Shown piece after piece: positions 27,081 through 35,449 of a stretch of DNA of 64,000 bases (within the stretch, counting starts at the first letter, position 1; each line of letters starts with the position of its first letter). Source of the stretch: UBA1858 sp963976865 (GTDB taxonomy: Bacteria; Pseudomonadota; Gammaproteobacteria; UBA4575). A program made the translations under genes and the position numbers. The DNA lies in the NCBI GenBank assembly GCA_963976865.1, contig CAXBLY010000009.1:39447-103446 (forward strand), written 5' to 3'. Under the pieces are notes generated by a model, which worked only from the letters and a program-made list of their open reading frames with translations, made no database searches and was not told where the DNA came from.

Positions 27081-28031
27081 CTATAATTCTGCTAAAAGTT
27101 TTGTCCAGCAACTTTTTTCACGGTCAGGGTTAAATAAATAACGACGAGCATTGCATTGTCGTACTAGTGTTTTATAAAACCTGGTGTCAGATTCACAACG
27201 TAATAGCAGTTGTTTTATCTGCTTGATATTTCCCACTTCAAAGTAACCGGCATATTGTTTACCAAGCAAGCCAATTGAGCCTTCAATATATGAGGAGATA
27301 ACAGGTAGCCCGGAGACTATAGCTTCAGTCAGTATGTTGGCTCCACCTTCCATACGTGATGGAAGGATGAGTAAGTCTGCATGAGAAAGTTTTGTCTGTA
27401 ATAATGATTGAGAAACTTCTCCATACCAGTGATAGCGGCTGTTTTTAACCATCTCTAATCGAGCTTTATGGTTCCATTCCTGAGTATGTGCAGTACCATA
27501 ATGTGAAATCATTATACGACTATGAGATGGTAGTGAGCGAACTGCATAGGCAGGGCGTAACGAATCTTTTTCATAGCGCAAGTGACCGGCAATGCATGCG
27601 TCGAAGTAATTATGTTGACGTATTTTGCGGTACGGTTTTGTTTCAGTAGACTGATAAATGATACGAGTTTTGTCTAGATATTTCTGCGGCAAGGAATGTG
27701 TGATGTCAGCGTGCAGACCAATTAAGCGATCAGCATATTTAAGTGACTTGAGAGTGTCCTGTTTATGTGTGATTAGAAAACGATAAACATCAGTCCCTGT
27801 TAATGCAACAAACAATGGTCTGGATGGATACTTTTCAGCAAACGACTGAATTGAGTCTGCACTGCGCCAGGCATGCAAAGCCAGCATTAGATCGACATTC
27901 TGACCTGAATAGTGTTGCGACACTGTGACACTGTGTCCCAGACTTTGAAGAATATTTCTCCAGCGCACTGCCGTTGTACGATTGCCATTACGCGAATCAA
28001 TGTTTGCAGGACTAATCAACTGAATATGCAT
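27081..28031 (-). CDS. senB: Selenosugar synthase-like glycosyltransferase (SenB)
   Basis: SenB of the selenoneine pathway makes a selenosugar from selenophosphate and a UDP-sugar. The 316-residue protein is a GT-B-like glycosyltransferase. Its start MHIQLISPA is followed by NGNRTTAVRWRNILQSLGH, DLMLALHAWRSADSI, LFVALTGTDVYRFL, and the donor-site signature LPSRMEGGANILTEAIVSGLPV. These are landmarks of the TIGR04348 family, which is SenB. I chose ATG 28031 because it begins the conserved segment; a start at 28091 would run into the senA leader. It is divergent from senA with an 88-base spacer. The location beside an EgtB-like protein, EgtD and SelD makes this call strong. Confidence 0.82.
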   Translation of the reverse strand: MHIQLISPANIDSRNGNRTTAVRWRNILQSLGHSVTVSQHYSGQNVDLMLALHAWRSADSIQSFAEKYPSRPLFVALTGTDVYRFLITHKQDTLKSLKYADRLIGLHADITHSLPQKYLDKTRIIYQSTETKPYRKIRQHNYFDACIAGHLRYEKDSLRPAYAVRSLPSHSRIMISHYGTAHTQEWNHKARLEMVKNSRYHWYGEVSQSLLQTKLSHADLLILPSRMEGGANILTEAIVSGLPVISSYIEGSIGLLGKQYAGYFEVGNIKQIKQLLLRCESDTRFYKTLVRQCNARRYLFNPDREKSCWTKLLAEL

Positions 28032-28082
28032 AATACAGTTAGTATAGTGGTAAAAACCCGGCCACGTCTGTGTTATCGTGAC

Positions 28083-28098
28083 ACACAACAAGTTGTGT
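28083..28098. promoter_or_regulatory. Candidate operator between senB and senA
   Basis: ACACAAC (28083-28089) and GTTGTGT (28092-28098) are perfectly complementary arms around two bases, centred in the divergent senB/senA spacer about 29 bases before the senA ATG. A second overlapping pair, TGTGT (28069-28073) and ACACA (28081-28085), lies just upstream. The regulator is unknown. Confidence 0.45.
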
Positions 28099-28119
28099 AG
28101 GAATATAACCGAGTTAACT

Positions 28120-29427
28120 ATGGCATTGGCAAGCCCCGAAGATCTGATCCAGCAGTTGACGGATGCACGCGCAAGAACATGTGCGTTAATTGATCAGTTG
28201 AGCGAAGAACAGTTGACCGGTCCGAAACTGCCTACCGTAAATCCATTACGTTGGGAAATTGGTCATGCAGCATATTTCTATGAGTTCTGGATTTTACGCC
28301 ACCACTATAAAGAGCCCCCATTGATATCTGATATCGATGAGTTATTCGATTCAATTCATATTCCACATGAATCACGCTGGGATTTACAGCTGCCTACTGT
28401 TGCTGACACTATAAAATACATGCAGCAGGTAAAAGATCGTGTTGTTCATTATCTGTCTAATGGCAAGAAAGATGCTGTCAGGGATTACTTAACTCAATAT
28501 GCAATCTTTCATGAAGATATGCATTGCGAAGCGTTTACTTATACGCGGCAAACATTGCAGTATCCTGAGCCTAAAATTACGTTAAATCACAAATCGACAG
28601 TCGACACTAACCAGGCAGTAGGTGATGCATTTATCCCGGAAGGTTTTTTTAATCTGGGTGCAGACGCCAACGATAACTTCATTTTTGATAATGAAAAGTG
28701 GGCTCATCAAAACAAAGTTGCACCCTTTGAGATTTCCAGAACTGCGGTGAGTAATCAGGAGTATATACAGTTTGTTAATGCGGGTGGGTATAGTCAAAGA
28801 GAGTACTGGTGTAAAGAGGGTTGGTCGTGGCTGAATAAAAACAATATTAAACATCCTGTTTACTGGCGATTTAATAAAAAATCAGATCACTGGGAAGTAC
28901 GTTGGTTTGATCAATGGAGCAAGCTTCAGCAAAATTCTGCTGTGGTTAATGTGAACTGGTACGAGGCAATGGCTTATTGTCGCTGGGCTGGTCGTCGTTT
29001 GCCCACTGAGCTTGAATGGGAGGTTGCTGCCTCTGCTGTGCCGACACCGGACAAATCCATGTTAACAAGTGAGAAAAGATACTTTCCCTGGGGTAATAGT
29101 CCTGTCACTTCCAGACATGCCAATTTCAATGGCGAAACATTAGGGCCAGTAGATGTGAATGCTCATCCTCAGGGTGATAGTGCATTCGGCTGCAGACAGA
29201 TGTTAGGTAATGTCTGGGAGTGGACGAGTACAGTATTTTACCCATATCCCGGTTTTGTTCCTGATATGTATGAAGATTACTCGCAGCCATTATTTAGTAA
29301 AACGCGAGTATTGCGGGGTGGTTGCTGGGCGACACGTGCCAGGTTAATGCGAAATACCTGGCGTAATTATTATGCGGCAGAGCGCAATGATGTTTTTGCA
29401 GGTTTCAGAACCTGTGCAATCTCCTGA
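28120..29427 (+). CDS. senA: EgtB/SenA-type C-Se (or C-S) bond-forming iron enzyme
   Basis: EgtB-family enzymes use non-haem iron and oxygen to attach sulfur, or in SenA selenium, to hercynine. The protein of 435 residues from ATG 28120 has an N-terminal DinB_2 domain. His49 in EIGHAAYF and His131/His135 in HEDMHCE match the 3-His iron site (His51, His134, His138 of mycobacterial EgtB). The C-terminal formylglycine-generating-enzyme-like domain has LPTELEWEVAA, LGNVWEWT, LRGGCWATRARLMRNTWRN and FAGFRTC. A GTG at 28078 is an alternative start without support. Selenium specificity is inferred from the senB and SelD neighbours; an ergothioneine sulfoxide synthase is the alternative. Confidence 0.82.
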   Translation: MALASPEDLIQQLTDARARTCALIDQLSEEQLTGPKLPTVNPLRWEIGHAAYFYEFWILRHHYKEPPLISDIDELFDSIHIPHESRWDLQLPTVADTIKYMQQVKDRVVHYLSNGKKDAVRDYLTQYAIFHEDMHCEAFTYTRQTLQYPEPKITLNHKSTVDTNQAVGDAFIPEGFFNLGADANDNFIFDNEKWAHQNKVAPFEISRTAVSNQEYIQFVNAGGYSQREYWCKEGWSWLNKNNIKHPVYWRFNKKSDHWEVRWFDQWSKLQQNSAVVNVNWYEAMAYCRWAGRRLPTELEWEVAASAVPTPDKSMLTSEKRYFPWGNSPVTSRHANFNGETLGPVDVNAHPQGDSAFGCRQMLGNVWEWTSTVFYPYPGFVPDMYEDYSQPLFSKTRVLRGGCWATRARLMRNTWRNYYAAERNDVFAGFRTCAIS

Positions 29428-29442
29428 ATTTAACTAATAATC

Positions 29443-30408
29443 ATGTCTGAACAAAAAATTTATTTTCATGATATGCACCCTGCAGCCAGCAATCTGTCGG
29501 GTGATGTGATAACAGGTTTGCAGCAAAGCCCTCCCTCGATACCGCCTAAATATTTTTATGATGAAACAGGTTCACAATTATTTGATCAGATTACTGAGCT
29601 GGATGAATACTATCCCACTCGAACTGAAATAAGTATTCTTCAAAAATACAAGCGAGACATTGTAGATATGTTGAACAAATCCTGTCTGTTAATCGAGCCA
29701 GGCGGTGGTAGCTGTTCCAAAGTACGTATTTTTATTGATGAATTAAGACCGGATATGTATGTACCTATGGATATTTCCAGAGAGCACTTGTTGACTTCAG
29801 CAAGGCAGATGTCCAAAGAAATCCCATGGCTGGATATACATGCGGTATGCAATGACTTTACATTCAAGCTAACACTTCCTGAAGGTTTGCCTGATTCTGC
29901 CCGAGTGGTCTTTTTCCCTGGTTCAAGTATTGGAAATTTTCATCCACATGCAGCCGTTCAGTATTTATCGAATATTGCGAATTTAATTGGAGAATCCGGA
30001 CAGTTGTTAATAGGTGTGGATCTAAAGAAAAACAAAAACATACTTGAGAGCGCCTATGATGATGCACAAGGTGTAACAGGAAAATTTAATATTAATCTGC
30101 TAGCACGCTTAAATAATGAATTGTCGGCAGATTTTGATTTGAAAAAGTGGACCCATTATTCCTTTTACAACGCTGAACAGAGTCGAATTGAGATGCATCT
30201 TAAAAGCACGTGCGATCAAGTGGTCAATATCAATAATCATGAATTTCACTTTACTGAAAACGAGACAATACATACCGAAAACTCATATAAGTATACTGTT
30301 GAAGAATTTCAATCGTTGGGTATACAGGCCGGTTTATTCGCTGAGAAAGTATGGGTCGATGAAAGTAATCTTTTTAGCATTCATTTGTTTTCAGTGAAAT
30401 CCAGGTAA
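29443..30408 (+). CDS. egtD: L-histidine N-alpha-methyltransferase
   Basis: EgtD trimethylates histidine to hercynine with SAM, giving the acceptor for EgtB or SenA. The 321-residue length is typical. Visible motifs are PPKYFYDETGSQLFDQITEL, YYPTRTEISIL, the SAM-binding LIEPGGGSCSKVR, MDISREHL, FFPGSSIGNF and GVDLKKN. It begins 16 bases after the senA stop and ends 9 bases before the SelD fusion gene, so all three are surely one transcript. Confidence 0.95.
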   Translation: MSEQKIYFHDMHPAASNLSGDVITGLQQSPPSIPPKYFYDETGSQLFDQITELDEYYPTRTEISILQKYKRDIVDMLNKSCLLIEPGGGSCSKVRIFIDELRPDMYVPMDISREHLLTSARQMSKEIPWLDIHAVCNDFTFKLTLPEGLPDSARVVFFPGSSIGNFHPHAAVQYLSNIANLIGESGQLLIGVDLKKNKNILESAYDDAQGVTGKFNINLLARLNNELSADFDLKKWTHYSFYNAEQSRIEMHLKSTCDQVVNINNHEFHFTENETIHTENSYKYTVEEFQSLGIQAGLFAEKVWVDESNLFSIHLFSVKSR

Positions 30409-30416
30409 ATATCATT

Positions 30417-32681
30417 ATGCAAAGTGCTGGCTCTTCTGTTGTTAAAGATCTGATACTCGTGGGTGGAGGGCACGCCCATGTCACCGTACTGCGTATGCTT
30501 GGTATGAAGCCTGTTCCCGGATTGCGAGTTACATTAATTACGCGCGACATCCATACACCATACTCTGGCATGTTGCCTGGTTATATTGCGGGTCACTATG
30601 AATACGATGAATGTCATATTGACCTCGGTCCATTAGCACGATTTGCTAACGCACGCTTATATCATAATCAGGTCAGTGAACTGGATCTGGAAAATAAGCT
30701 TGTGCACGTGGAGGGAAGACCACCCGTATCCTATGATTTATTGTCTGTGAATTCAGGTTCGCGTCCACGTATTGTCGATGTGCCTGGCGCAGATGATTAT
30801 GCATTAGTTGCAAAACCTATAGATATATTTTTACGGCGTTGGGATAAACTGCAACGGCAGGTAGAAGAAAGTACTGGTGAATTTAAAGTCGTGATTGTGG
30901 GTGGTGGAGCAGGCGGTGTAGAGCTGGCTTTATCAGCACAATTGAGACTACAGACGTTGCTTTCATCAAAACAGGATAACCCGGAAAGAATTAAATTCAG
31001 TTTGTTGACACAAGGGGCAGGAATTTTGTCTACCCATAATGCTAGTGTACAAAAACGATTTATGGAAGTGTTACAAACACGGAATATCGAAGTGATGCTA
31101 AATCATTCGGTTACAAAAATTGCTCAGGATTACGTCATCGCTAATGACGATAAAAAAATCAATGCTGATGCATGTATATTCGTAACCAATGCGTCTGCAC
31201 CTGAATGGCCGCAGCAATCAGGGCTTGATGTAGATAGCGAAGGGTTTATAAATGTTAACGACTTTCTGCAATCCACTTCTCATTCGGATGTTTTTGCCGT
31301 AGGCGATGTGGCGTCACTCCCAGATCCACGTCCAAAGTCCGGTGTATTTGCAGTAAGACAAGGTCCAGTACTCGCTAAAAATTTAATATCAGCAGCAACC
31401 AATCAATCGTTACAGAAGTATCGTCCACAGAAAAATTTTCTTGGTCTAATAAGTACAGGCAATAAGTATGCAGTTGCTTCCCGGGGTTCATGGTCCTTAC
31501 AGGGTAAATGGTTGTGGAAGGCCAAAGACTGGATTGATCGACAATTCATGGAGAAGTTTAACGAGCTTCCTGATATGGATAGTGACGAATCTCCAGATTT
31601 AGCCGCAGGAATTGCAGATGAAGACGCCATAAAGGAGTTGTCAACCCTGGCGATGCGCTGTGGTGGATGTGGCGCAAAAGTAGGAAGTGGAATACTTTCA
31701 AGAGTAATGCAGCGCTTGCCTGTTCATCAAAGAGATGATGTTTTAATTGGCAGAGATTCTCCGGATGATTCTGCCATGCTTGCAGTACCTTCTGGCAAAG
31801 TAATGGTACAGAGTATTGACTATTTCCGAGCCTTCATTGATGACGCCTATCTGTTTGGTGCCATTGCAGCGAACCATGCCTTAGGTGATTTATATGCCAT
31901 GGGCGCAGAACCTCAATCAGTACTGGCATTAGCGACTGTTCCTTACGGACGCGAAAAAATAGTGGAAGAAACCCTGTATGAATTGTTAGCTGGTGCCTTA
32001 AAAACGCTGGAACCTACAGGAGCAGTACTGGTTGGCGGCCATTCTGCTGAAGGAGCGGAACTTGCATTTGGCCTGACTGTCAACGGTATTGTCGACCCGG
32101 AAAAAGTGTGGCGCAAGCAGGGATTGAAAGAAGGTGATAAATTAATACTGACAAAGCCAATAGGTACTGGAACACTGTTTGCGGCTGATATGCGGCGTAA
32201 AGCAAAAGGTCGCTGGGTGTCTAATGCGATTAATACCATGCTACTTTCAAATCTGGGTGCTGCCAGATGTCTTCAGAAATTCAATGCCACGTCGTGTACA
32301 GATGTTACAGGTTTTGGCTTGTTGGGCCACTTGGTTGAAATGACCAGAGCCTCAAACGTTGATGCAGAACTTCATATTGATGCGATACCAATTCTGGATG
32401 GTGCGAAAGATACTGTTGCTGCAGGGATATTATCTTCACTGCAACCACAAAACGTAAGGTTGCGTCGCGCGATTGATAATATAAAGCTTGCCTCCGGGCA
32501 TCCGGCATATCCATTACTGTTCGATCCTCAAACTGCAGGTGGTCTGCTTGCAGGTGTTCCTGCTGACAATGTCGACGAATGTGTCACCACACTCAATGAG
32601 ATCGGTTATACAACAGCATGTATTGTTGGTGAAGTGAAGTGTGCTGGTACAGAAAATGCTCCTATTAAAATAATGATCTAG
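30417..32681 (+). CDS. selD: FAD oxidoreductase-selenide water dikinase fusion (SelD/SenC)
   Basis: SelD makes selenophosphate from selenide and ATP; a SelD homologue named SenC supplies it for selenoneine. Residues about 1-375 are a pyridine nucleotide-disulfide-like oxidoreductase (TIGR03169 type) with VGGGHAHVTVLR (FAD, 15-26), VVGGGAGGVEL (second dinucleotide fold, near 160) and VFAVGDVAS. Residues about 405-754 are SelD with catalytic RCGGCGAK (Cys418, Lys421), Asp residues in DSPDDSAML, and GHSAEGAE, DVTGFGLLGHL and PQTAGGLL. The active residue is Cys, not selenocysteine. The fusion is known in proteobacteria. It might also serve selenocysteine or selenouridine synthesis, whose genes are not in the window. 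Confidence 0.93.
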   Translation: MQSAGSSVVKDLILVGGGHAHVTVLRMLGMKPVPGLRVTLITRDIHTPYSGMLPGYIAGHYEYDECHIDLGPLARFANARLYHNQVSELDLENKLVHVEGRPPVSYDLLSVNSGSRPRIVDVPGADDYALVAKPIDIFLRRWDKLQRQVEESTGEFKVVIVGGGAGGVELALSAQLRLQTLLSSKQDNPERIKFSLLTQGAGILSTHNASVQKRFMEVLQTRNIEVMLNHSVTKIAQDYVIANDDKKINADACIFVTNASAPEWPQQSGLDVDSEGFINVNDFLQSTSHSDVFAVGDVASLPDPRPKSGVFAVRQGPVLAKNLISAATNQSLQKYRPQKNFLGLISTGNKYAVASRGSWSLQGKWLWKAKDWIDRQFMEKFNELPDMDSDESPDLAAGIADEDAIKELSTLAMRCGGCGAKVGSGILSRVMQRLPVHQRDDVLIGRDSPDDSAMLAVPSGKVMVQSIDYFRAFIDDAYLFGAIAANHALGDLYAMGAEPQSVLALATVPYGREKIVEETLYELLAGALKTLEPTGAVLVGGHSAEGAELAFGLTVNGIVDPEKVWRKQGLKEGDKLILTKPIGTGTLFAADMRRKAKGRWVSNAINTMLLSNLGAARCLQKFNATSCTDVTGFGLLGHLVEMTRASNVDAELHIDAIPILDGAKDTVAAGILSSLQPQNVRLRRAIDNIKLASGHPAYPLLFDPQTAGGLLAGVPADNVDECVTTLNEIGYTTACIVGEVKCAGTENAPIKIMI

Positions 32682-32690
32682 GAATAAAAA

Positions 32691-32912
32691 ATGAAAAATC
32701 AATCAGTGTTACTAAATCCCGCCATCTGGCTGTTAGCATGTTTAACATTGGGTCTTGCACCATTTTCACCTGAACCCCATGTCTGGGAGAAGCTGAAATG
32801 GGTAATTTCCGGTGCGCAGGGCATGCGTCCTGTTGACTGGTTTGATTTGCTAATGCATGGAACGCCCTGGCTAATGCTGATGGTTAGCGCTGTGTATAAA
32901 CTAAAAAAATAA
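32691..32912 (+). CDS. Small membrane protein, often co-located and labelled RND-related
   Basis: The 73-residue protein has two hydrophobic segments (LLACLTLGLAPFSP and HGTPWLMLMVSAVYKL) around the pattern PEPHVWEKLKWV. This type occurs widely in proteobacteria and is often auto-labelled RND transporter without support. It starts nine bases after the SelD fusion and is probably in the same operon. A membrane-anchor role for the pathway is possible but not shown. Confidence 0.7.
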   Translation: MKNQSVLLNPAIWLLACLTLGLAPFSPEPHVWEKLKWVISGAQGMRPVDWFDLLMHGTPWLMLMVSAVYKLKK

Positions 32913-32922
32913 CCGGGTTGAT

Positions 32923-34956
32923 TTGACTGACGTGACAAATATCTTTGCGAAATTATTTCTTTTACTAATCCTGCTTTGCACATCAACTGCGCACACCGCT
33001 GAAAATTTCCCCAGGCCTGCAGGTCTGGAAGCAGATGTGAATTTTTGGGTACGTGTCTATACGGAGGTTGATACCAGAAGTGGATTTATTCATGACTCAA
33101 GAAATCTTTCCGTTGTTTATACCACTATCAGCTTAAAGGGTGGTCCTCGCTCAAACAGGAAACATATCAAACAAACCAAGGAAAAGTATATTTCTGTCTT
33201 GAACAGACTTGCTAAGGGTAAAAGAGCCAATCTGACAAAAGATGAACGTCATGTGCTGAACATGTGGGGAGGTGATTTAGCGTCTAATCAACGTCTGGCG
33301 GATGCTTCAAAAGATATCAGGTTTCAACGCGGGCAGTCAGACCGTTTCCATAAAGGTCTGGAACGTTCTGGTGAGTGGCGTGATTACATTAATAAAACTT
33401 TCCTGGATCTCGATATGCCAGTAGAGCTGGCAGTATTGCCACATGTCGAGTCATCATTTAATCCGGAAGCATATTCACATGTAGGTGCAGCGGGTATATG
33501 GCAGTTTATTCGTTCTACGGGAAAACGGTATATGCAAATAGATTACCTGATTGACCAGCGAATGGATCCATTTACATCGACCGGGGCAGCAGCCAGATTG
33601 CTAGGACACAACTATCAGTTAACCAAAAGCTGGCCATTAGCGTTAACGGCGTATAACCATGGCGTTGCCAGTATGCGTCGCGCCATTAACAAGCTGGGTA
33701 CGAGAGATATTGAAGTCATTGTCAGACGTTACAAAGGACGTTCATTTGGATTTGCATCTCGAAATTTCTATGTTGCGTTTCTCGCCGCACATGAAGTGGA
33801 CCGCCATCCGGAGAAATATTTCGGTACAATTCATTATGCTGAGCCTGTGGAATATGAAACTGTGAAAACAACCAGTTTTATTTATGCCAGAGATATGGCT
33901 AAATTTTTGAATATCAGTAAATCACAACTGAAGAAACATAACCGATCTCTGAGAGAAACTGTCTGGAACGACAGCAAACGTATTCCAGAAAATTATTCAT
34001 TACGCATTCCTAAAGCACTATTAAAAAAACCAGCAGTTGAATTAATTGCAGCAATTCCGGCAGAATATCGTTTTAACGAACAAACACCAGATCTGATTCA
34101 TCAGGTAGTGCGTGGTGACACTATTTCTGATATCGCAAAACAATATGGTTTTCGCATTAGCGAGGTGATGGCGGCAAATGGAATGAGTAGTGGTCACTAC
34201 ATTCGTGCAGGCCAGAAATTACGTTTACCTGTGAAAAACAAAGCAGGTTCCATTGTGATAGCCGCCAATGAAAATATTCAAACTGTTGTATCCGATAAAG
34301 CAGAACCTGCAACAGACTCCAAAGCCGGCCTGGATAAGCCGAACCTGTCTGATGTCGCAGCAGTAGAGGATCCTGTAGTAGCACACGTAGAACAGACGTC
34401 TGACGACACATCAGATAATGATGTGTCGTCAGAGCTGGATGTCGGAGTTGTGACTGAAGCAGAGCTGGAAGTGAGTGAGGAGGTTTCACTTTTAACAGAT
34501 CCTGCTGACTACACAGTAAGAGACGATATGACAATTGAAGTGCAGGCTTCCGAGACTCTGGGACATTATGCGGACTGGCTGGATCTGAGAGCCAGTCGAC
34601 TGCGGGAGATCAACCGTTTGAAATTTGGTACACCAGTGGTTGTTAACCATCGTCTGTTGCTGGATTTCAGTGCAGTTTCAATTGAAGAATTTGAAAACAG
34701 GCGTATTGCTTATCAAAAGGATCTTCAAGAGGAATTTTTTACGCAATATCTAATTGAGTCAACCTATCAACATACGATCAGCTCAGGAGAGTCTTTGTGG
34801 GTACTTGCTTTGCGTAAATTTAAAGTGCCTATGTGGTTACTTCGACAACATAATCCGGATGTGGATTTTAACCGTATTCGCGCAGGTGTCGTTATTGTCG
34901 TCCCCAGACTGGTTGAAGTTCAGCAACGTCAAGAGAACTCAAGGAAAGTCAGTTAA
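32923..34956 (+). CDS. mltD: MltD-like lytic transglycosylase with LysM domains
   Basis: MltD-type enzymes cleave peptidoglycan glycan strands to 1,6-anhydro products. The precursor has a signal peptide (KLFLLLILLCTSTAHT). The family 1 lytic transglycosylase domain carries the catalytic Glu176 in LPHVESSFNP, GAAGIWQFIRSTG and ALTAYNHG. Three LysM or LysM-like repeats lie near 386-432 (HQVVRGDTISDIAKQYG), 520-565 and 610-655 (HTISSGESLWVLALRKF), split by an acidic linker. The start is either TTG 32923 or GTG 32932; neither has a clear ribosome-binding site. At 677 residues it is longer than E. coli MltD (452) because of the linker. Confidence 0.88.
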   Translation: MTDVTNIFAKLFLLLILLCTSTAHTAENFPRPAGLEADVNFWVRVYTEVDTRSGFIHDSRNLSVVYTTISLKGGPRSNRKHIKQTKEKYISVLNRLAKGKRANLTKDERHVLNMWGGDLASNQRLADASKDIRFQRGQSDRFHKGLERSGEWRDYINKTFLDLDMPVELAVLPHVESSFNPEAYSHVGAAGIWQFIRSTGKRYMQIDYLIDQRMDPFTSTGAAARLLGHNYQLTKSWPLALTAYNHGVASMRRAINKLGTRDIEVIVRRYKGRSFGFASRNFYVAFLAAHEVDRHPEKYFGTIHYAEPVEYETVKTTSFIYARDMAKFLNISKSQLKKHNRSLRETVWNDSKRIPENYSLRIPKALLKKPAVELIAAIPAEYRFNEQTPDLIHQVVRGDTISDIAKQYGFRISEVMAANGMSSGHYIRAGQKLRLPVKNKAGSIVIAANENIQTVVSDKAEPATDSKAGLDKPNLSDVAAVEDPVVAHVEQTSDDTSDNDVSSELDVGVVTEAELEVSEEVSLLTDPADYTVRDDMTIEVQASETLGHYADWLDLRASRLREINRLKFGTPVVVNHRLLLDFSAVSIEEFENRRIAYQKDLQEEFFTQYLIESTYQHTISSGESLWVLALRKFKVPMWLLRQHNPDVDFNRIRAGVVIVVPRLVEVQQRQENSRKVS

Positions 34957-34995
34957 AAAGCCAGGTAATGGGGATCAAGTGACATAAATTGCCGA

Positions 34996-35021
34996 TGACA
35001 GGTCATATTTATGATCTGTCA
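34996..35021. terminator. Hairpin downstream of the MltD-like gene
   Basis: Arms TGACAG and CTGTCA enclose a further TCAT/ATGA pairing, giving a long imperfect stem. There is no T run, so it may be a transcript-stabilising hairpin rather than an intrinsic terminator. Confidence 0.4.
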
Positions 35022-35105
35022 CACAATCTGCGCATCTAATTTTATTCATACTGACACCTCGACTAACCAATATGAGACTCATGTCCAGTACCGCGTGCTA
35101 ATAAT

Positions 35106-35372
35106 ATGAAAGCTATATGTATGACAATCGTAGGCTTGTTTCTATGTACACAAGCTGCCGCCTGGCAGGGATACAACCTGGATACGGGCACTGTAATCAT
35201 GGTTAATACTGAAGGCAGAGACGACATCACGATGGGCAATGTTGTGTATTTTGATTACGACACAGGATTGGAAAAAATCGGCTATCTGAATATGTATGAG
35301 CAGAATATCGGGTTACTGGTTGACCTGGATTCTGGTGAGCTTATGCGTGTAAAAATGGAAGGTCGTGAATAG
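35106..35372 (+). CDS. DUF5334 family secreted protein
   Basis: The 88-residue precursor has a signal peptide ending near AAA-W20, then WQGYNLDTGTVIMVNTEGRDDITMGNVVYFDYDTG and a final DLDSGELMRVKM. This conserved pattern belongs to DUF5334, small periplasmic proteins of unknown function. It is followed by an intrinsic terminator shared with the convergent acs gene. Confidence 0.75.
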   Translation: MKAICMTIVGLFLCTQAAAWQGYNLDTGTVIMVNTEGRDDITMGNVVYFDYDTGLEKIGYLNMYEQNIGLLVDLDSGELMRVKMEGRE

Positions 35373-35409
35373 AATTATATAATAATAAAGTACTCGAGAA
35401 GCTACATTT

Positions 35410-35445
35410 AAGCCACTGATTATATTATTAATCAGTGGCTTTTTT
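35410..35445. terminator. Bidirectional intrinsic terminator
   Basis: AGCCACTGAT (35411-35420) pairs with ATCAGTGGCT (35431-35440), with extra A-T pairs at the base and a following T run. It lies between the convergent DUF5334 gene and acs. Confidence 0.88.
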
Positions 35446-35449
35446 ATGA

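Noticed and set aside
28031..28091. Longer senB start at 28091
   Set aside because: The extra 20 residues are not family-like and would overlap the senA leader; MHIQLISPA fits the family start.
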